64,000 nucleotides of DNA, from NCBI RefSeq assembly GCF_947503705.1, contig NZ_CANNES010000001.1, positions 558,001-622,000 of the forward strand. Reading direction: 5' to 3'. Below the pieces are notes generated by a model, which saw only the letters and a program-made list of their open reading frames with translations, searched no databases and was not told where the DNA came from. This document shows, piece by piece, positions 10,710 to 19,189 of this stretch. Made by a program: the position numbers and the translations under genes. This DNA comes from an uncultured Tateyamaria sp. GTDB lineage: Bacteria; Pseudomonadota; Alphaproteobacteria; Rhodobacterales; Rhodobacteraceae. The stretch's first letter is position 1. Every line of letters begins with the position of its first letter.

Positions 10710-12074
10710 TTACGCTTCCAGCGCGCGGCGCAGCAGTTCCAGGTCTTCGGCGATCTGACCGTCTGACACTTTCAACTCTTCGATTCGCTTTACGCCATGC
10801 ATGACCGTCGTGTGATCACGCCCGCCAAAACGGCGGCCGATTTCTGGCAGGGATCGGGATGTCATCCGCTTGCACAGATACATCGCCACCTGACGCGGGC
10901 GTGCATAACTGCGCAGACGCTTGGGGCCGATCATGTCCGACAGGCGGATGTTGTAATGCTCGGACACTTTGCGCTGAATCTCTTCGACGGTGATCTTGCG
11001 CTCGGACGCGCGCAATACATCGGCCAGGCAATCCTGGGTCAGTTCCATGTTGATGGGGCGACCCACCAGCGATGCAAAGGCAAAGAGCCGGGTCAACGCA
11101 CCTTCGAGCACGCGCACATTGGTCGAAATCCGGTGGGCCAGGAATTCCAGAACGCCTGCCTCGACAGTCAGATCAGGGTAATTCTTGGCCTGCTGCTGTT
11201 CGACCTTGCTTTGCAGGATGCCCAGACGCAGTTCGTAGTCGGTCGGGTGCAGGTCAACGACCAGGCCACATTGCAGGCGCGATTTCACGCGGTCTTCGAG
11301 ATCCTTGATCTCGCCCGGGGCGCGGTCGGCGGAAATGATGATCTGTTTGTTCTGATCGACCAGCGCGTTGAAGGTGTGAAAAAACTCTTCCTGCGTGCTG
11401 TCCTTGCCGGCGATGAATTGCACATCATCAACCATCAGCACATCGACCGAGCGAAAGATTTCCTTGAAATCCATCATCTTGCGGTCGCGCAGGGCTTGGA
11501 CAAAGCGGTACATGAACTGCTCTGCTGACAGGTACAGCACGTTCAGGTCCGGGCGGCGGGTCTGAAGCTCCCAGGCGATGGCGTGCATCAGGTGGGTCTT
11601 GCCCAAACCTACACCACCATAAAGGAACAGCGGATTGAAAGTCACAGGGCCGCCCTCGGCCACACGGCGGGCGGCTGCATGGGCAAGTTCGTTGGGTTTG
11701 CCCACAACAAAGCTGTCAAAGGTAAAGCGGCGATCCAGCGGGGCAGTGGCCAACGCGGAATGGGCGGGCACAGCCGGGGTCGGCGTCGGGGCAGCAGCGG
11801 TTGGTTTGGGCATGGACGGGCGGGCCTGACTGTTGGCGGCCACAGCAAAGCTGAGACGGCGGATGCTGTCGTTCTCTGCCTTCAATTCATGCAGAATGAG
11901 GTCGGAAAAGTTCTGGCTGACATAGTTGCCCATAAACGTCGTGGGCACGTTAAAGGTCGCTATCCCGTCTTCGAGGTCACGAAACTGGAGCGGTTCGATC
12001 CAGGTCGTGTAATTGTTCTGTCCCACTGTCTTGAGCAGCCGTTGTCTCAGCTGTCCCCATTTTTCTTTCGTCAT
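10710..12074 (-). CDS. dnaA: Chromosomal replication initiator DnaA
   Basis: 454 residues from MTKEKWGQLRQRLLKTVGQN at 12074; a longer frame to 12128 is less likely because the family begins at this helix. DnaA is the AAA+ ATPase that binds DnaA boxes and opens oriC. Walker A GGVGLGKTH is near residue 150, Walker B VLMVDDVQF near 210, and the C-terminal DNA-binding signature GGRDHTTVMHG near 415. A Pro/Ala-rich linker (about 100-125) separates the N-terminal domain I. The upstream ~490 bases are non-coding. Confidence 0.98.
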   Translation of the reverse strand: MTKEKWGQLRQRLLKTVGQNNYTTWIEPLQFRDLEDGIATFNVPTTFMGNYVSQNFSDLILHELKAENDSIRRLSFAVAANSQARPSMPKPTAAAPTPTPAVPAHSALATAPLDRRFTFDSFVVGKPNELAHAAARRVAEGGPVTFNPLFLYGGVGLGKTHLMHAIAWELQTRRPDLNVLYLSAEQFMYRFVQALRDRKMMDFKEIFRSVDVLMVDDVQFIAGKDSTQEEFFHTFNALVDQNKQIIISADRAPGEIKDLEDRVKSRLQCGLVVDLHPTDYELRLGILQSKVEQQQAKNYPDLTVEAGVLEFLAHRISTNVRVLEGALTRLFAFASLVGRPINMELTQDCLADVLRASERKITVEEIQRKVSEHYNIRLSDMIGPKRLRSYARPRQVAMYLCKRMTSRSLPEIGRRFGGRDHTTVMHGVKRIEELKVSDGQIAEDLELLRRALEA

Positions 12075-12510
12075 GTTGTCCCAACCATCCCTTCTGCCAT
12101 CAGTTGTCACGCGATGCGCAGCACGCACTGCTCATCGTCCCGCACCACCCAGGGCAAATCGGTATCCCCCCGCTGCCTACAGGAGGCGGGACCGATTCGA
12201 TTGGATCATTACAGATGTGGCTGCCTGCCACCGGACCCAGAACAGGCCCCTGGCGCATCACGCCATTCCGCACACCAAATTGTTTGACAGGTCTGGCCGG
12301 CAGATTTCTCTGCTCCAAATTCAGGCCCGACACTTTCGTGCCAGTCCCGCTCCAGATCATCGTTCAGCTGTTGCCGAATTCAGGTCTGGCCTGTCCCCCC
12401 AAGGCGATTTCGAGTCGCTCTATATGGATTACCAATTTCGTTCGCGCGCCGTCCACAGACCTTTAATCTTGACAGAACTAAGAATCGCGACGGCCCTTGT
12501 TTTCATGGCA
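12075..12510. other. Non-coding stretch upstream of dnaA
   Basis: No open frame here has a plausible start, ribosome binding site or recognisable product. The stretch must hold the dnaA promoter, but I could not assign convincing -35/-10 boxes on the minus strand. Two degenerate DnaA-box-like nonamers (TATGGATTA at 12424, CCGTCCACA at 12449; about 6-7 of 9 matches each) lie near an AT-richer patch at 12420-12480. That is too few and too weak to call an origin. Confidence 0.5.
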
Positions 12511-12544
12511 AAAACAAAAAAAGCGCCGCAAAAATGCGACGCTT
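12511..12544 (-). terminator. Intrinsic terminator after rpsT
   Basis: On the minus strand the stem AAGCGTCGCA / TGCGGCGCTT (one mismatch) with a TTTT loop is followed by TTTTTGTTTT. It begins 22 bases after the rpsT stop. Confidence 0.85.
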
Positions 12545-12566
12545 TGTTGTGCGGTTCACTCTGCTC

Positions 12567-12830
12567 TTAGGCGAGTGATTTCACGCGCGCCGACAAGCGT
12601 GACATTTTGCGCGACGCGGTGTTCTTGTGATAAACACCTTTGGTCACGCCGCGCATCAATTCGGGCTGTGCCGCCTTGAGTGCGAGGTTGGCCGCGTCCT
12701 TGTCACCCGATGCAATCGCTTCTTCGACTTTGCGAAGATAGGTGCGGATGCGCGAGCGGCGCGCTTTGTTCACTTGGAAGCGTTTTTCGTTTTGACGGGC
12801 CCGCTTCTTGGCCTGAGGCGAATTTGCCAT
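12567..12830 (-). CDS. rpsT: 30S ribosomal protein S20
   Basis: 87 residues, very basic, starting [20 protein letters not shown] at 12830, the invariant S20 N-terminus. S20 is a primary 16S rRNA-binding protein of the small subunit. The family's [21 protein letters not shown]-terminus is present. It sits directly upstream of dnaA on the same strand, as in related genomes, with its own terminator between them. Confidence 0.97.
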   Translation of the reverse strand: MANSPQAKKRARQNEKRFQVNKARRSRIRTYLRKVEEAIASGDKDAANLALKAAQPELMRGVTKGVYHKNTASRKMSRLSARVKSLA

Positions 12831-12928
12831 GTTATCTCGTCCCAATCTATTGGTGCGGTAGTTTCAGAAGTGTGCCGTTTAGGCGGGCCAGCGCCTTGAG
12901 TCAACCATACGTCGGGCACTTTTGATAA

Positions 12929-12993
12929 AGGGCAGGAGGGGGCCCTGCCCCCGCCGCTACGCGGCCCCCCGGAAGTATTTATGGAACAATGAA
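12929..12993 (+). repeat. Palindromic intergenic element with AGTATTT...CAATGAA tail
   Basis: Two stem-loops, GGGCAGG-N7-CCTGCCC (12930-12950) and GCCGC-tac-GCGGC (12953-12965), are followed by C6 and the 20-mer AGTATTTATGGAACAATGAA (12974-12993). It lies between the echA stop and the rpsT start, in opposite orientation to both genes. Confidence 0.7.
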
Positions 12994-13009
12994 GATCAGG
13001 CGCGCGCCC

Positions 13010-13786
13010 CTACTTGTCGCGGAACTGGGCCTGCCGTTTTTCGAGGAAGGCAGCCATGCCTTCTTTCTGATCTTCTGTCGCGAAAAGCGAGTGGAAGACG
13101 CGGCGTTCAAAGAGCAAGCCCTCGCGCAGCGGTACCTCGAACGACCGGTTCACCGCCTCTTTGACGGCCATGGCGGAAATCATGGATTTCTCTGCGATCT
13201 TTTCAGCGGCACCCATGGCCTCTTCCATCAGCTTTTTGGCGGGCACCACACGGCTCACCAGCCCGGCACGCTCTGCCTCTTCGGCATCCATGAAACGGCC
13301 CGTCAGGTTCATGTCCATTGCCTTGGCTTTGCCCACGGCCCGCGTCAGGCGCTGGGTGCCGCCGATCCCGGCCATGACGCCCAGGTTGATCTCGGGCTGG
13401 CCGAACTTGGCCGTATCAGCGGCAATGATGAAATCGCACATCATCGCCAGCTCGCAACCGCCGCCCAGCGCATAGCCCGCCACCGCGGCAATCACCGGTT
13501 TGCGGACCCGCACAATCGCATCCGTTTCAGGGCCAAAGAGGTCTTCGGTGAAAACCTCGACATAAGACTTGTCTTTCATCATCTCGATGTCGGCACCGGC
13601 GGCGAATGCCTTTTCCGAGCCGGTGATGACGATGCAGCGCACCTTTTCGTTGGCCTGGGCCGCGCCCATGGCGTCGGCAAGTTCGCTCATCAATTGATCA
13701 TTCAGGGCATTCAGCGCCTTGGGCCGGTTCAGTGTGACCTTGGCGATGTGGTCTGCGACGTCGACGATGATCGTCTCATAGGCCAT
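13010..13786 (-). CDS. Enoyl-CoA hydratase
   Basis: 258 residues, typical crotonase length. It hydrates trans-2-enoyl-CoA to 3-hydroxyacyl-CoA in fatty-acid or short-chain acyl-CoA breakdown. The first oxyanion-hole segment is [11 protein letters not shown] (about 60-70). The second is [14 protein letters not shown] (about 102-115), holding the first catalytic Glu. The next block, [20 protein letters not shown] (about 128-147), holds the second. The C-terminal [12 protein letters not shown] is typical of the short-chain EchA/PaaF-type enzymes. The thiolase at 17254 may act in the same pathway but is not in the same operon. Confidence 0.93.
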   Translation of the reverse strand: MAYETIIVDVADHIAKVTLNRPKALNALNDQLMSELADAMGAAQANEKVRCIVITGSEKAFAAGADIEMMKDKSYVEVFTEDLFGPETDAIVRVRKPVIAAVAGYALGGGCELAMMCDFIIAADTAKFGQPEINLGVMAGIGGTQRLTRAVGKAKAMDMNLTGRFMDAEEAERAGLVSRVVPAKKLMEEAMGAAEKIAEKSMISAMAVKEAVNRSFEVPLREGLLFERRVFHSLFATEDQKEGMAAFLEKRQAQFRDK

Positions 13787-13849
13787 GTTTATGCTTTCAT
13801 CTGTTCCCGTAGAAGGCCGAGCATTACCACGGCCCGGGCGCGTTTCAAG

Positions 13850-14701
13850 CTATGATTGACAGCTCTTGCAATAGAAGGATGAGCGCCCCGATTGCACAAT
13901 CCGGCTGATCTGCGCCGTGCACTCCGGCGTGCGACAGGGTTCTCCTTCGCGTCCGTAGACATCAAAGCTGTGCTGAAAATATCCAAGCTCTCCATCGGCT
14001 TGGCGGAAATCACGCAAGGATGACCCGCCCGCTGCAATCGCCTCGCTCAACACGTCGCGGATGATCGGAACAAGCGATGCAACCCGGGGTTTGGCGATCC
14101 GCCCCGCTTTGCGTGTGGGCGAAATTTGAGCACGATAAAGCGCCTCGCACACATAGATGTTGCCCAATCCCGCGACGATTCTCTGATCCAGCAGGGCGGA
14201 TTTCACCGGTGTGTTCTTGTTCTCGAACGCCTGGATCAGGTGCGCCTCGTGGAAATCATTGCCCAAGGGCTCCGGCCCTAGCACCGCCAGCAGCTTGTGT
14301 TGATCCGCCGTGGCGGTGTCCATCAGGTCCATTGCGCCAAAGCGGCGTGGGTCGTTAAAGGTGATGCGCGCCCCGTTGCCCATGTGAAACACCACATGGT
14401 CATGTTTTTCTGCCGCCGGGTGTTCGTGGGCAAACACCCCAAGCGGATCCCCCGACACCAGCATCCGCCCCGACATCCCCAGATGGATCAGCAACGTTTC
14501 CCCGGACGACAGATCCGCCAGCACGTATTTCGACCGGCGGCGCAGGCGCAGCACCGTCTGCCCCGTCAACCGCTCGGCCATCCGCTCGGGAAAAGGCCAG
14601 CGCAGATCGGGCCGGTTCACATCCGCCCGGGCGATCACGACGCCCTCCATCGCGGGGGTCAGGCCTCGGCGGACGGTTTCAACTTCGGGCAGTTCGGGCA
14701 T
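13850..14701 (-). CDS. mutM: Formamidopyrimidine-DNA glycosylase (Fpg/MutM)
   Basis: 283 residues starting [14 protein letters not shown]. Pro-2 is the catalytic nucleophile after Met removal, and Glu-3 follows it. The enzyme excises 8-oxoguanine and nicks the abasic site. Lys in RSKYVLADL (about 60), HLGMSGRM (about 74) and [11 protein letters not shown] (about 175) are conserved. The C-terminal zinc finger is Cys-x4-Cys (CRTPEC) plus YCKSC. It is divergent from ubiE, a common alphaproteobacterial neighbour pair. Confidence 0.97.
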   Translation of the reverse strand: MPELPEVETVRRGLTPAMEGVVIARADVNRPDLRWPFPERMAERLTGQTVLRLRRRSKYVLADLSSGETLLIHLGMSGRMLVSGDPLGVFAHEHPAAEKHDHVVFHMGNGARITFNDPRRFGAMDLMDTATADQHKLLAVLGPEPLGNDFHEAHLIQAFENKNTPVKSALLDQRIVAGLGNIYVCEALYRAQISPTRKAGRIAKPRVASLVPIIRDVLSEAIAAGGSSLRDFRQADGELGYFQHSFDVYGREGEPCRTPECTAQISRIVQSGRSSFYCKSCQS

Positions 14702-14788
14702 GAGCGGCATCCTGCGTCAAAAGGGCTACGTTGTGTATGCCCGCCTGCGCTCTATAACAAGGTCTGACAGATCAGAAAGACGCATGCC

Positions 14789-15535
14789 ATGACCGATGAA
14801 AAAACCACGCATTTCGGCTTTGAAACCGTGCCAGAGGGCGAAAAGGCCGGCAAGGTGCAGGGCGTCTTCAACTCGGTCGCTTCCAAATACGACATCATGA
14901 ACGATGTGATGAGCGTCGGCATCCACCGCATCTGGAAAGAGGCGATGATGGATTGGCTGGCCCCGCGTGGTGGTCAAAAGCTGTTGGATGTGGCGGGCGG
15001 CACCGGCGACATTTCCTTCAAATTTCTCAAACGCGCGGGCTATGGCCATGCCACCGTGCTCGACCTGACCGAACCCATGCTGATCGAGGGCCGCAAACGG
15101 GCCGAGGCGCATCAGATGCAGGACAGCCTTGATTGGGTGGTGGGCGACGCCATGGCCCTGCCGTTCGAAGACAACACCTTTGACGTCTATACCATCAGCT
15201 TTGGCATCCGGAACGTGACGCGACCCCAAGAGGCGTTGAACGAGGCCTATCGCGTGTTGCGCCCTGGTGGCCGTTTGATGGTGCTTGAGTTCAGCCAGCT
15301 GCCCAATGACGGCATGCAAAAGCTCTATGATCTCTACAGTTTCAACGTTATCCCCCGGATGGGCCAGATGATTGCGGGTGACCGTGATAGCTATCAGTAC
15401 CTGGTCGAAAGCATCCGCAACTTCCCCGATCAAGAGACGTTCTTAAGCATGGTCCGGGCTGCGGGCTTTGGGAATGCCAAGTATCGCAATCTGTCCATGG
15501 GCATCGCCGCGCTGCATTCAGGGTGGAAAATCTGA
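14789..15535 (+). CDS. ubiE: Ubiquinone/menaquinone biosynthesis methyltransferase UbiE
   Basis: 248 residues. UbiE C-methylates the quinol ring using S-adenosylmethionine. The UbiE start block [19 protein letters not shown] is present. SAM-binding motif I is [13 protein letters not shown] (about 66-78), and the family signatures [17 protein letters not shown] (about 34-50) and [11 protein letters not shown] (about 135) are intact. ubiB follows after a 64-base spacer holding two palindromes, so the two ubiquinone genes probably form one operon. Confidence 0.97.
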   Translation: MTDEKTTHFGFETVPEGEKAGKVQGVFNSVASKYDIMNDVMSVGIHRIWKEAMMDWLAPRGGQKLLDVAGGTGDISFKFLKRAGYGHATVLDLTEPMLIEGRKRAEAHQMQDSLDWVVGDAMALPFEDNTFDVYTISFGIRNVTRPQEALNEAYRVLRPGGRLMVLEFSQLPNDGMQKLYDLYSFNVIPRMGQMIAGDRDSYQYLVESIRNFPDQETFLSMVRAAGFGNAKYRNLSMGIAALHSGWKI

Positions 15536-15550
15536 TGAAAAATCAAAGAG

Positions 15551-15594
15551 TTGTGGTTAACAGCACGTTAACCACAAGTGTCCCCGCGGGGACA
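15551..15594. repeat. Two perfect palindromes between ubiE and ubiB
   Basis: TTGTGGTTAA-cagcacg-TTAACCACAA (15551-15577; 10-base arms) is followed at once by the 16-base palindrome TGTCCCCGCGGGGACA (15579-15594), which ends six bases before the ubiB start. No T-tract follows, so this is not a classical terminator. It could be an mRNA structure over the ubiB ribosome binding site or a protein-binding site. Confidence 0.75.
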
Positions 15595-15599
15595 ACCTG

Positions 15600-17132
15600 A
15601 TGCGCGGTCCCCACAATATCATCCGCCTGATCCGCACGGGTGCCACGCTGGAACGGACCGGCGCGATGAACGTGGTGCTGGACGCGTTCGAGGCGCCCAA
15701 GGCGCTCCGCTTTGTCGCCAAGGCGCTGGGCAAGCCGTTCTTTTGGCTCGGCTACAAGGGTGACCCATCCATGCCGCCCGCGACCCGCGCGCTGACGGCG
15801 CTGGGCCCCGCCTACATCAAGTTCGGTCAGGTCCTGTCGACTCGCCCCGATGTGGTGGGCGAGGAAATGGCGCTGCAATTGCGGGTCTTGCAAGACAAAT
15901 TGCCCCCCTTCCCCGTCGAGGAAGCCAAAGCCGAGGTTGAGCGTGCCTTGGGCTACCCGACCGACACGATCTTTTCGTCGTTCAGTGAACCGGTTGCCGC
16001 CGCCTCCATCGCGCAGGTGCACAAGGCGACGCTGGCAAGCACGGGTGAAGATGTCGCGGTCAAGGTGCTGCGCCCGGGGATCGAGCGGGCCTTTACCAAG
16101 GACGTCGACGCCTTCTACCTCGCCGCACAGATCGTTGATCTCTTTGCCCCCGGCGCCCGGCGCTTGCGGCCGATCGACGTGATCGAGCATTTTGACGGCG
16201 TCGTGCAGGGCGAACTTGACCTGCGTCTGGAATCCTCCGCCGCTGGTGAATTCGCTGCCAACACCAAGGACGACGCGGGCTTTGCCCTGCCAATGATCCG
16301 TTGGGATTTTTCCGCGCGGCGGGTCATGACGCTCGACTGGATGGATGGCGCGCCTATGGGTGACAACGCCGCGCTCGACGCAGCAGGCCACGACCGGGTG
16401 GATCTCAGCGAACGGGTGCTGAAACTCTTCCTGTTGCACGCCCTGCGTGACGGGTACTTCCACGGTGACATGCATCAGGGCAACCTCAAGGTGGCCGCCA
16501 ATGGCGACATCATCGCCTATGACTTCGGGATCATGGGGCACATCGACGAATACACCCGTCGTGTCTATGCCGAGATCCTGTTCGGCTTTATCCGCAAGGA
16601 TTACAAACGCGTGGCCGAGGTGCATTTCGAGGCGGGTTATGTGCCCGCCGACAAGGATGTCGACGAATTCGCCCGGGCGCTGCGCGCCGTGGGCGAGCCG
16701 ATTTTTGGCATGGACGCGTCCAAAATCTCGATGGGCCGTCTGCTCAGTTACCTCTTTGAGGTGACAGAACGCTTCGGCATGGAAACGCGCACCGAACTGA
16801 TCCTGCTGCAACGCACGATGGTCGTGGTCGAAGGCGTCGCGCGCAGCCTCAATCCCAACATGAACATCTGGCAGGTCGCGGCGCCTGTGGTCACGGACTA
16901 CATCCAGAAATCCATCGGGCCCAAGGCTATCGTCACAGACCTCTACAAAACGGCTCGGGTCCTCACCCGCTTCGGCCCCCGCTTGCCCCGTCTGGTCGAG
17001 GCGGCGCTGATCGCCCAATCCAACCCGCAAGAGCCCAAACGCACCGGCTTCTGGCGCTGGATCGTGCTGGCCACTCTTGGCGGTCTGTTCGCAGGCGGCA
17101 TGCTGACCCTTGTCATCGAAGCGCTCTTATAG
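15600..17132 (+). CDS. ubiB: Ubiquinone biosynthesis protein UbiB (ABC1/ADCK-like atypical kinase)
   Basis: 510 residues. UbiB is a membrane-linked atypical kinase/ATPase needed for ubiquinone synthesis. The KxGQ motif (YIKFGQVLSTRPDVV, about 71-85), the Ala-rich loop (AAASIAQVHKATL, about 134-146), FHGDMHQGN (about 285) and the metal-binding YDFG (about 305) are all present. A C-terminal hydrophobic region (FWRWIVLATLGGLFAGG onward) anchors it. The start at 15600 follows the palindromes and has no strong Shine-Dalgarno of its own, consistent with coupling to ubiE. Confidence 0.96.
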   Translation: MRGPHNIIRLIRTGATLERTGAMNVVLDAFEAPKALRFVAKALGKPFFWLGYKGDPSMPPATRALTALGPAYIKFGQVLSTRPDVVGEEMALQLRVLQDKLPPFPVEEAKAEVERALGYPTDTIFSSFSEPVAAASIAQVHKATLASTGEDVAVKVLRPGIERAFTKDVDAFYLAAQIVDLFAPGARRLRPIDVIEHFDGVVQGELDLRLESSAAGEFAANTKDDAGFALPMIRWDFSARRVMTLDWMDGAPMGDNAALDAAGHDRVDLSERVLKLFLLHALRDGYFHGDMHQGNLKVAANGDIIAYDFGIMGHIDEYTRRVYAEILFGFIRKDYKRVAEVHFEAGYVPADKDVDEFARALRAVGEPIFGMDASKISMGRLLSYLFEVTERFGMETRTELILLQRTMVVVEGVARSLNPNMNIWQVAAPVVTDYIQKSIGPKAIVTDLYKTARVLTRFGPRLPRLVEAALIAQSNPQEPKRTGFWRWIVLATLGGLFAGGMLTLVIEALL

Positions 17133-17135
17133 CCC

Positions 17136-17240
17136 TTCATTGGTCCATAAATACTGCTGAGGGTGAACCACGTCTTGGAAACACTCAACGGAGTGTTTCA
17201 GTGGTGAACGGGCGGAGCCCCGGCTGGGGCTCAGCCCCAG
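17136..17240. repeat. Dense palindromic element between convergent ubiB and thiolase genes
   Basis: The element begins with the reverse complement of AGTATTTATGGACCAATGAA (17136-17155), a 19-of-20 match to the copy at 12974. A perfect 9-base-pair hairpin GAAACACTC-aacg-GAGTGTTTC (17178-17199) follows. Two mutually exclusive GC hairpins come last: GAGCCCC-ggct-GGGGCTC (17215-17232) and CTGGGGCT-c-AGCCCCAG (17224-17240). It fills the gap between two convergent stop codons. Confidence 0.75.
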
Positions 17241-17253
17241 TCCGACGCTGACC

Positions 17254-18435
17254 TCAAGCGATCCGTTCAATCGCCAAGGCAATCCCCTGCCCACCGCCAA
17301 TACACATGGTGATCAACGCACGTGTCCCACCGATCCGCTCCAGCTCATAAAGCGCCTTGATGGTGATGATCGCGCCCGTGGCCCCAACCGGATGGCCCAG
17401 GGCAATGGCCCCGCCATTGGGGTTCACGCGGGCAGGGTCAAAGCCCAGGTCGTTGGACACCGCCAACGCTTGCGCGGCAAAGGCTTCGTTGGACTCGACC
17501 ACGTCGAAGTCGCCCGCCGTCAGGCCCGTCCGCTCCAGCAAGTTCCGGACCGCAGGGATCGGGCCGATGCCCATCACTTCGGGGCGTACGCCGGCATGGG
17601 CATAGCCCAACACGCGGGCCTTTGGTTTTAACCCTGCCTTTTCAGCGGCTTCGGCAGTGGCCAGCACAACGGCGCCCGCGCCGTCATTGATACCCGACGC
17701 GTTGCCTGCGGTGACAGAGCCGTCCTTTTGGAACACGGGCCGCAACCCGCCCAGCGCTTCAAGGCTGGTGGCCTTGGGATGTTCGTCCACCTCAAAGGCA
17801 ACCATGTCCCGTTTCACCCGCACCTCGACTGGGGCGATCTGCGACGCGAACCGCCCATCCGCGATGGCCGCCGCCGCGCGGTCCTGGCTTTGCATGGCAA
17901 AGGCGTCTTGGGCCTCGCGGGTGATCTGGTGTTCGGCGGCGACATTCTCGGCTGTGACACCCATGTGCCCGGTGCCAAAGGGGCAGTTCAACGCGCCCAG
18001 CATCATGTCGAGCGTTTTGATATCGCCCATCTTCTGACCCCAGCGTTGGCTGGGTATGATGAAGGGCGAGCGGGACATATTCTCGGCACCACCCGCCAGG
18101 CCAAAGTCGCAATCACCCAGCATCAGAGACTGAATCACAGAAACGATCGCCTGCACGCCCGACCCGCACAGCCGGTTCACGTTCATCGCGGGCGTCGTGT
18201 CGGGCACGCCTGCCTGCATCGCGGCGGCGCGGCTGAGGTACATGTCGCGGGGTTCGGTGTTGATCACGTGGCCAAAGGCAACGTGGCCGATCTGGCCGCC
18301 CTCGACCCCTGACTTTTCCAGCGCCGCCTTGGCCGCGACAGCGCCCAGATCAATGGGCGTTGTGCCGGCCAATGCGCCGCCGAATGTGCCGATGGCGGTG
18401 CGCGCGCCGTCCAGAATTACGATGTCTTGGGTCAT
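17254..18435 (-). CDS. Acetyl-CoA C-acyltransferase (thiolase)
   Basis: 393 residues, normal thiolase length. It condenses or cleaves 3-ketoacyl-CoA. The acyl-accepting Cys is in NRLCGSGVQAIVS (about 88-100), the catalytic His in GGAIALGHPVGATGA (about 350) and the second Cys in MCIGGGQGIA (about 380). VESNEAFAAQ near 315 is the usual NEAF motif. Both biosynthetic (acetoacetyl-CoA, PHB) and degradative roles fit. No phaB neighbour is present, so the direction cannot be assigned. GGGAGG precedes the ATG. Confidence 0.93.
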   Translation of the reverse strand: MTQDIVILDGARTAIGTFGGALAGTTPIDLGAVAAKAALEKSGVEGGQIGHVAFGHVINTEPRDMYLSRAAAMQAGVPDTTPAMNVNRLCGSGVQAIVSVIQSLMLGDCDFGLAGGAENMSRSPFIIPSQRWGQKMGDIKTLDMMLGALNCPFGTGHMGVTAENVAAEHQITREAQDAFAMQSQDRAAAAIADGRFASQIAPVEVRVKRDMVAFEVDEHPKATSLEALGGLRPVFQKDGSVTAGNASGINDGAGAVVLATAEAAEKAGLKPKARVLGYAHAGVRPEVMGIGPIPAVRNLLERTGLTAGDFDVVESNEAFAAQALAVSNDLGFDPARVNPNGGAIALGHPVGATGAIITIKALYELERIGGTRALITMCIGGGQGIALAIERIA

Positions 18436-18535
18436 GGTGATCCTCCCTTTGGGTTGGTTCAGATATGACGGGCGCGGGCGGCAAAGTCAGCCCCAAGCCT
18501 TGACTTCGACGTGACGGCACGGCCATCTCGCGCCC

Positions 18536-19096
18536 ATGACGGAGGATACCGACGCCATTCTATCGCTGTTGCCCGCCCGCCTGAAAGAGGCGCGGCGCGC
18601 CCAAGGTCTGTCGCTGGATGCGGTGGCCAAACTGTCGGGCGTGAGCCGGTCGATGGTCAGCCAGATCGAACGCGGCGAATCCTCGCCCACCATCGCCACG
18701 TTGTGGAACCTGACGCGGGCCTTGCAGGTGGACTTTGCCGGGCTGCTGGACGAGGCGACGGGCGAGCGGATCGAAGTGCTGCGCGCTGCTGACGTGCCCA
18801 GCATCGAGAATCGCGGCGCGGGCTGTACCATTCGCATTCTCAGCCCGCCCGAGGATGCCGGGCGGCACGAAGTCTATGAATTGCGTTTTGCCGATGGCGG
18901 CGTGCTCGACAGCCAGCCCCACCGGCGCGGCGCGCGCGAGCATCTGACGGTGATCGAGGGCACTGTGCAGGTGCGCAGCGGCGATGCCACGGATCGCGTC
19001 GGCCCCGGCGATACCGCCCGCTATGCCGCTGACGTGGCCCACCGGATCGAGGCGGATGGGGCTGCGCGGGCCTTCCTCGTGGTGCAGGACGCATAA
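18536..19096 (+). CDS. XRE-family regulator with C-terminal cupin domain
   Basis: 186 residues. Residues about 12-66 form a helix-turn-helix of the XRE type (LSLDAVAKLSGVSRSMVSQI, then ERGESSPTIATLWNLTRAL). Residues about 105-180 are a cupin_2 sensor (REHLTVIEGTVQVRSGD, then GPGDTARYAADVAHRIEA). Regulators of this architecture often control amino-acid or amine metabolism next door. kbl-tdh begins 94 bases downstream on the same strand, behind a set of ATCCG repeats, so it probably controls them and itself. That control is inference. Confidence 0.88.
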   Translation: MTEDTDAILSLLPARLKEARRAQGLSLDAVAKLSGVSRSMVSQIERGESSPTIATLWNLTRALQVDFAGLLDEATGERIEVLRAADVPSIENRGAGCTIRILSPPEDAGRHEVYELRFADGGVLDSQPHRRGAREHLTVIEGTVQVRSGDATDRVGPGDTARYAADVAHRIEADGAARAFLVVQDA

Positions 19097-19167
19097 ATCC
19101 GATGTAACGGATTTTTATCCGTGATTATGAAATCCCCTATTTCGGAATTGCTTCCGGTATGTTAGAT
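19096..19167 (+). promoter_or_regulatory. ATCCG inverted repeats between the XRE-cupin gene and kbl
   Basis: AATCCG-atgtaa-CGGATT followed by TTT (19096-19115) looks like a weak terminator. The same CGGAT also pairs with a following ATCCG (CGGAT-TTT-ATCCG), and a further small palindrome CGGAA-ttgc-TTCCG lies at 19144-19157. The alternative pairings could be an operator or an attenuator controlling kbl-tdh. Confidence 0.4.
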
Positions 19168-19189
19168 GGCCCGCCAAAGGAGCCCAGAC

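Noticed and set aside
12420-12460. oriC with DnaA boxes upstream of dnaA
   Set aside because: Only two degenerate nonamers were found and no AT-rich unwinding repeats; gene strand bias also argues against an origin here.
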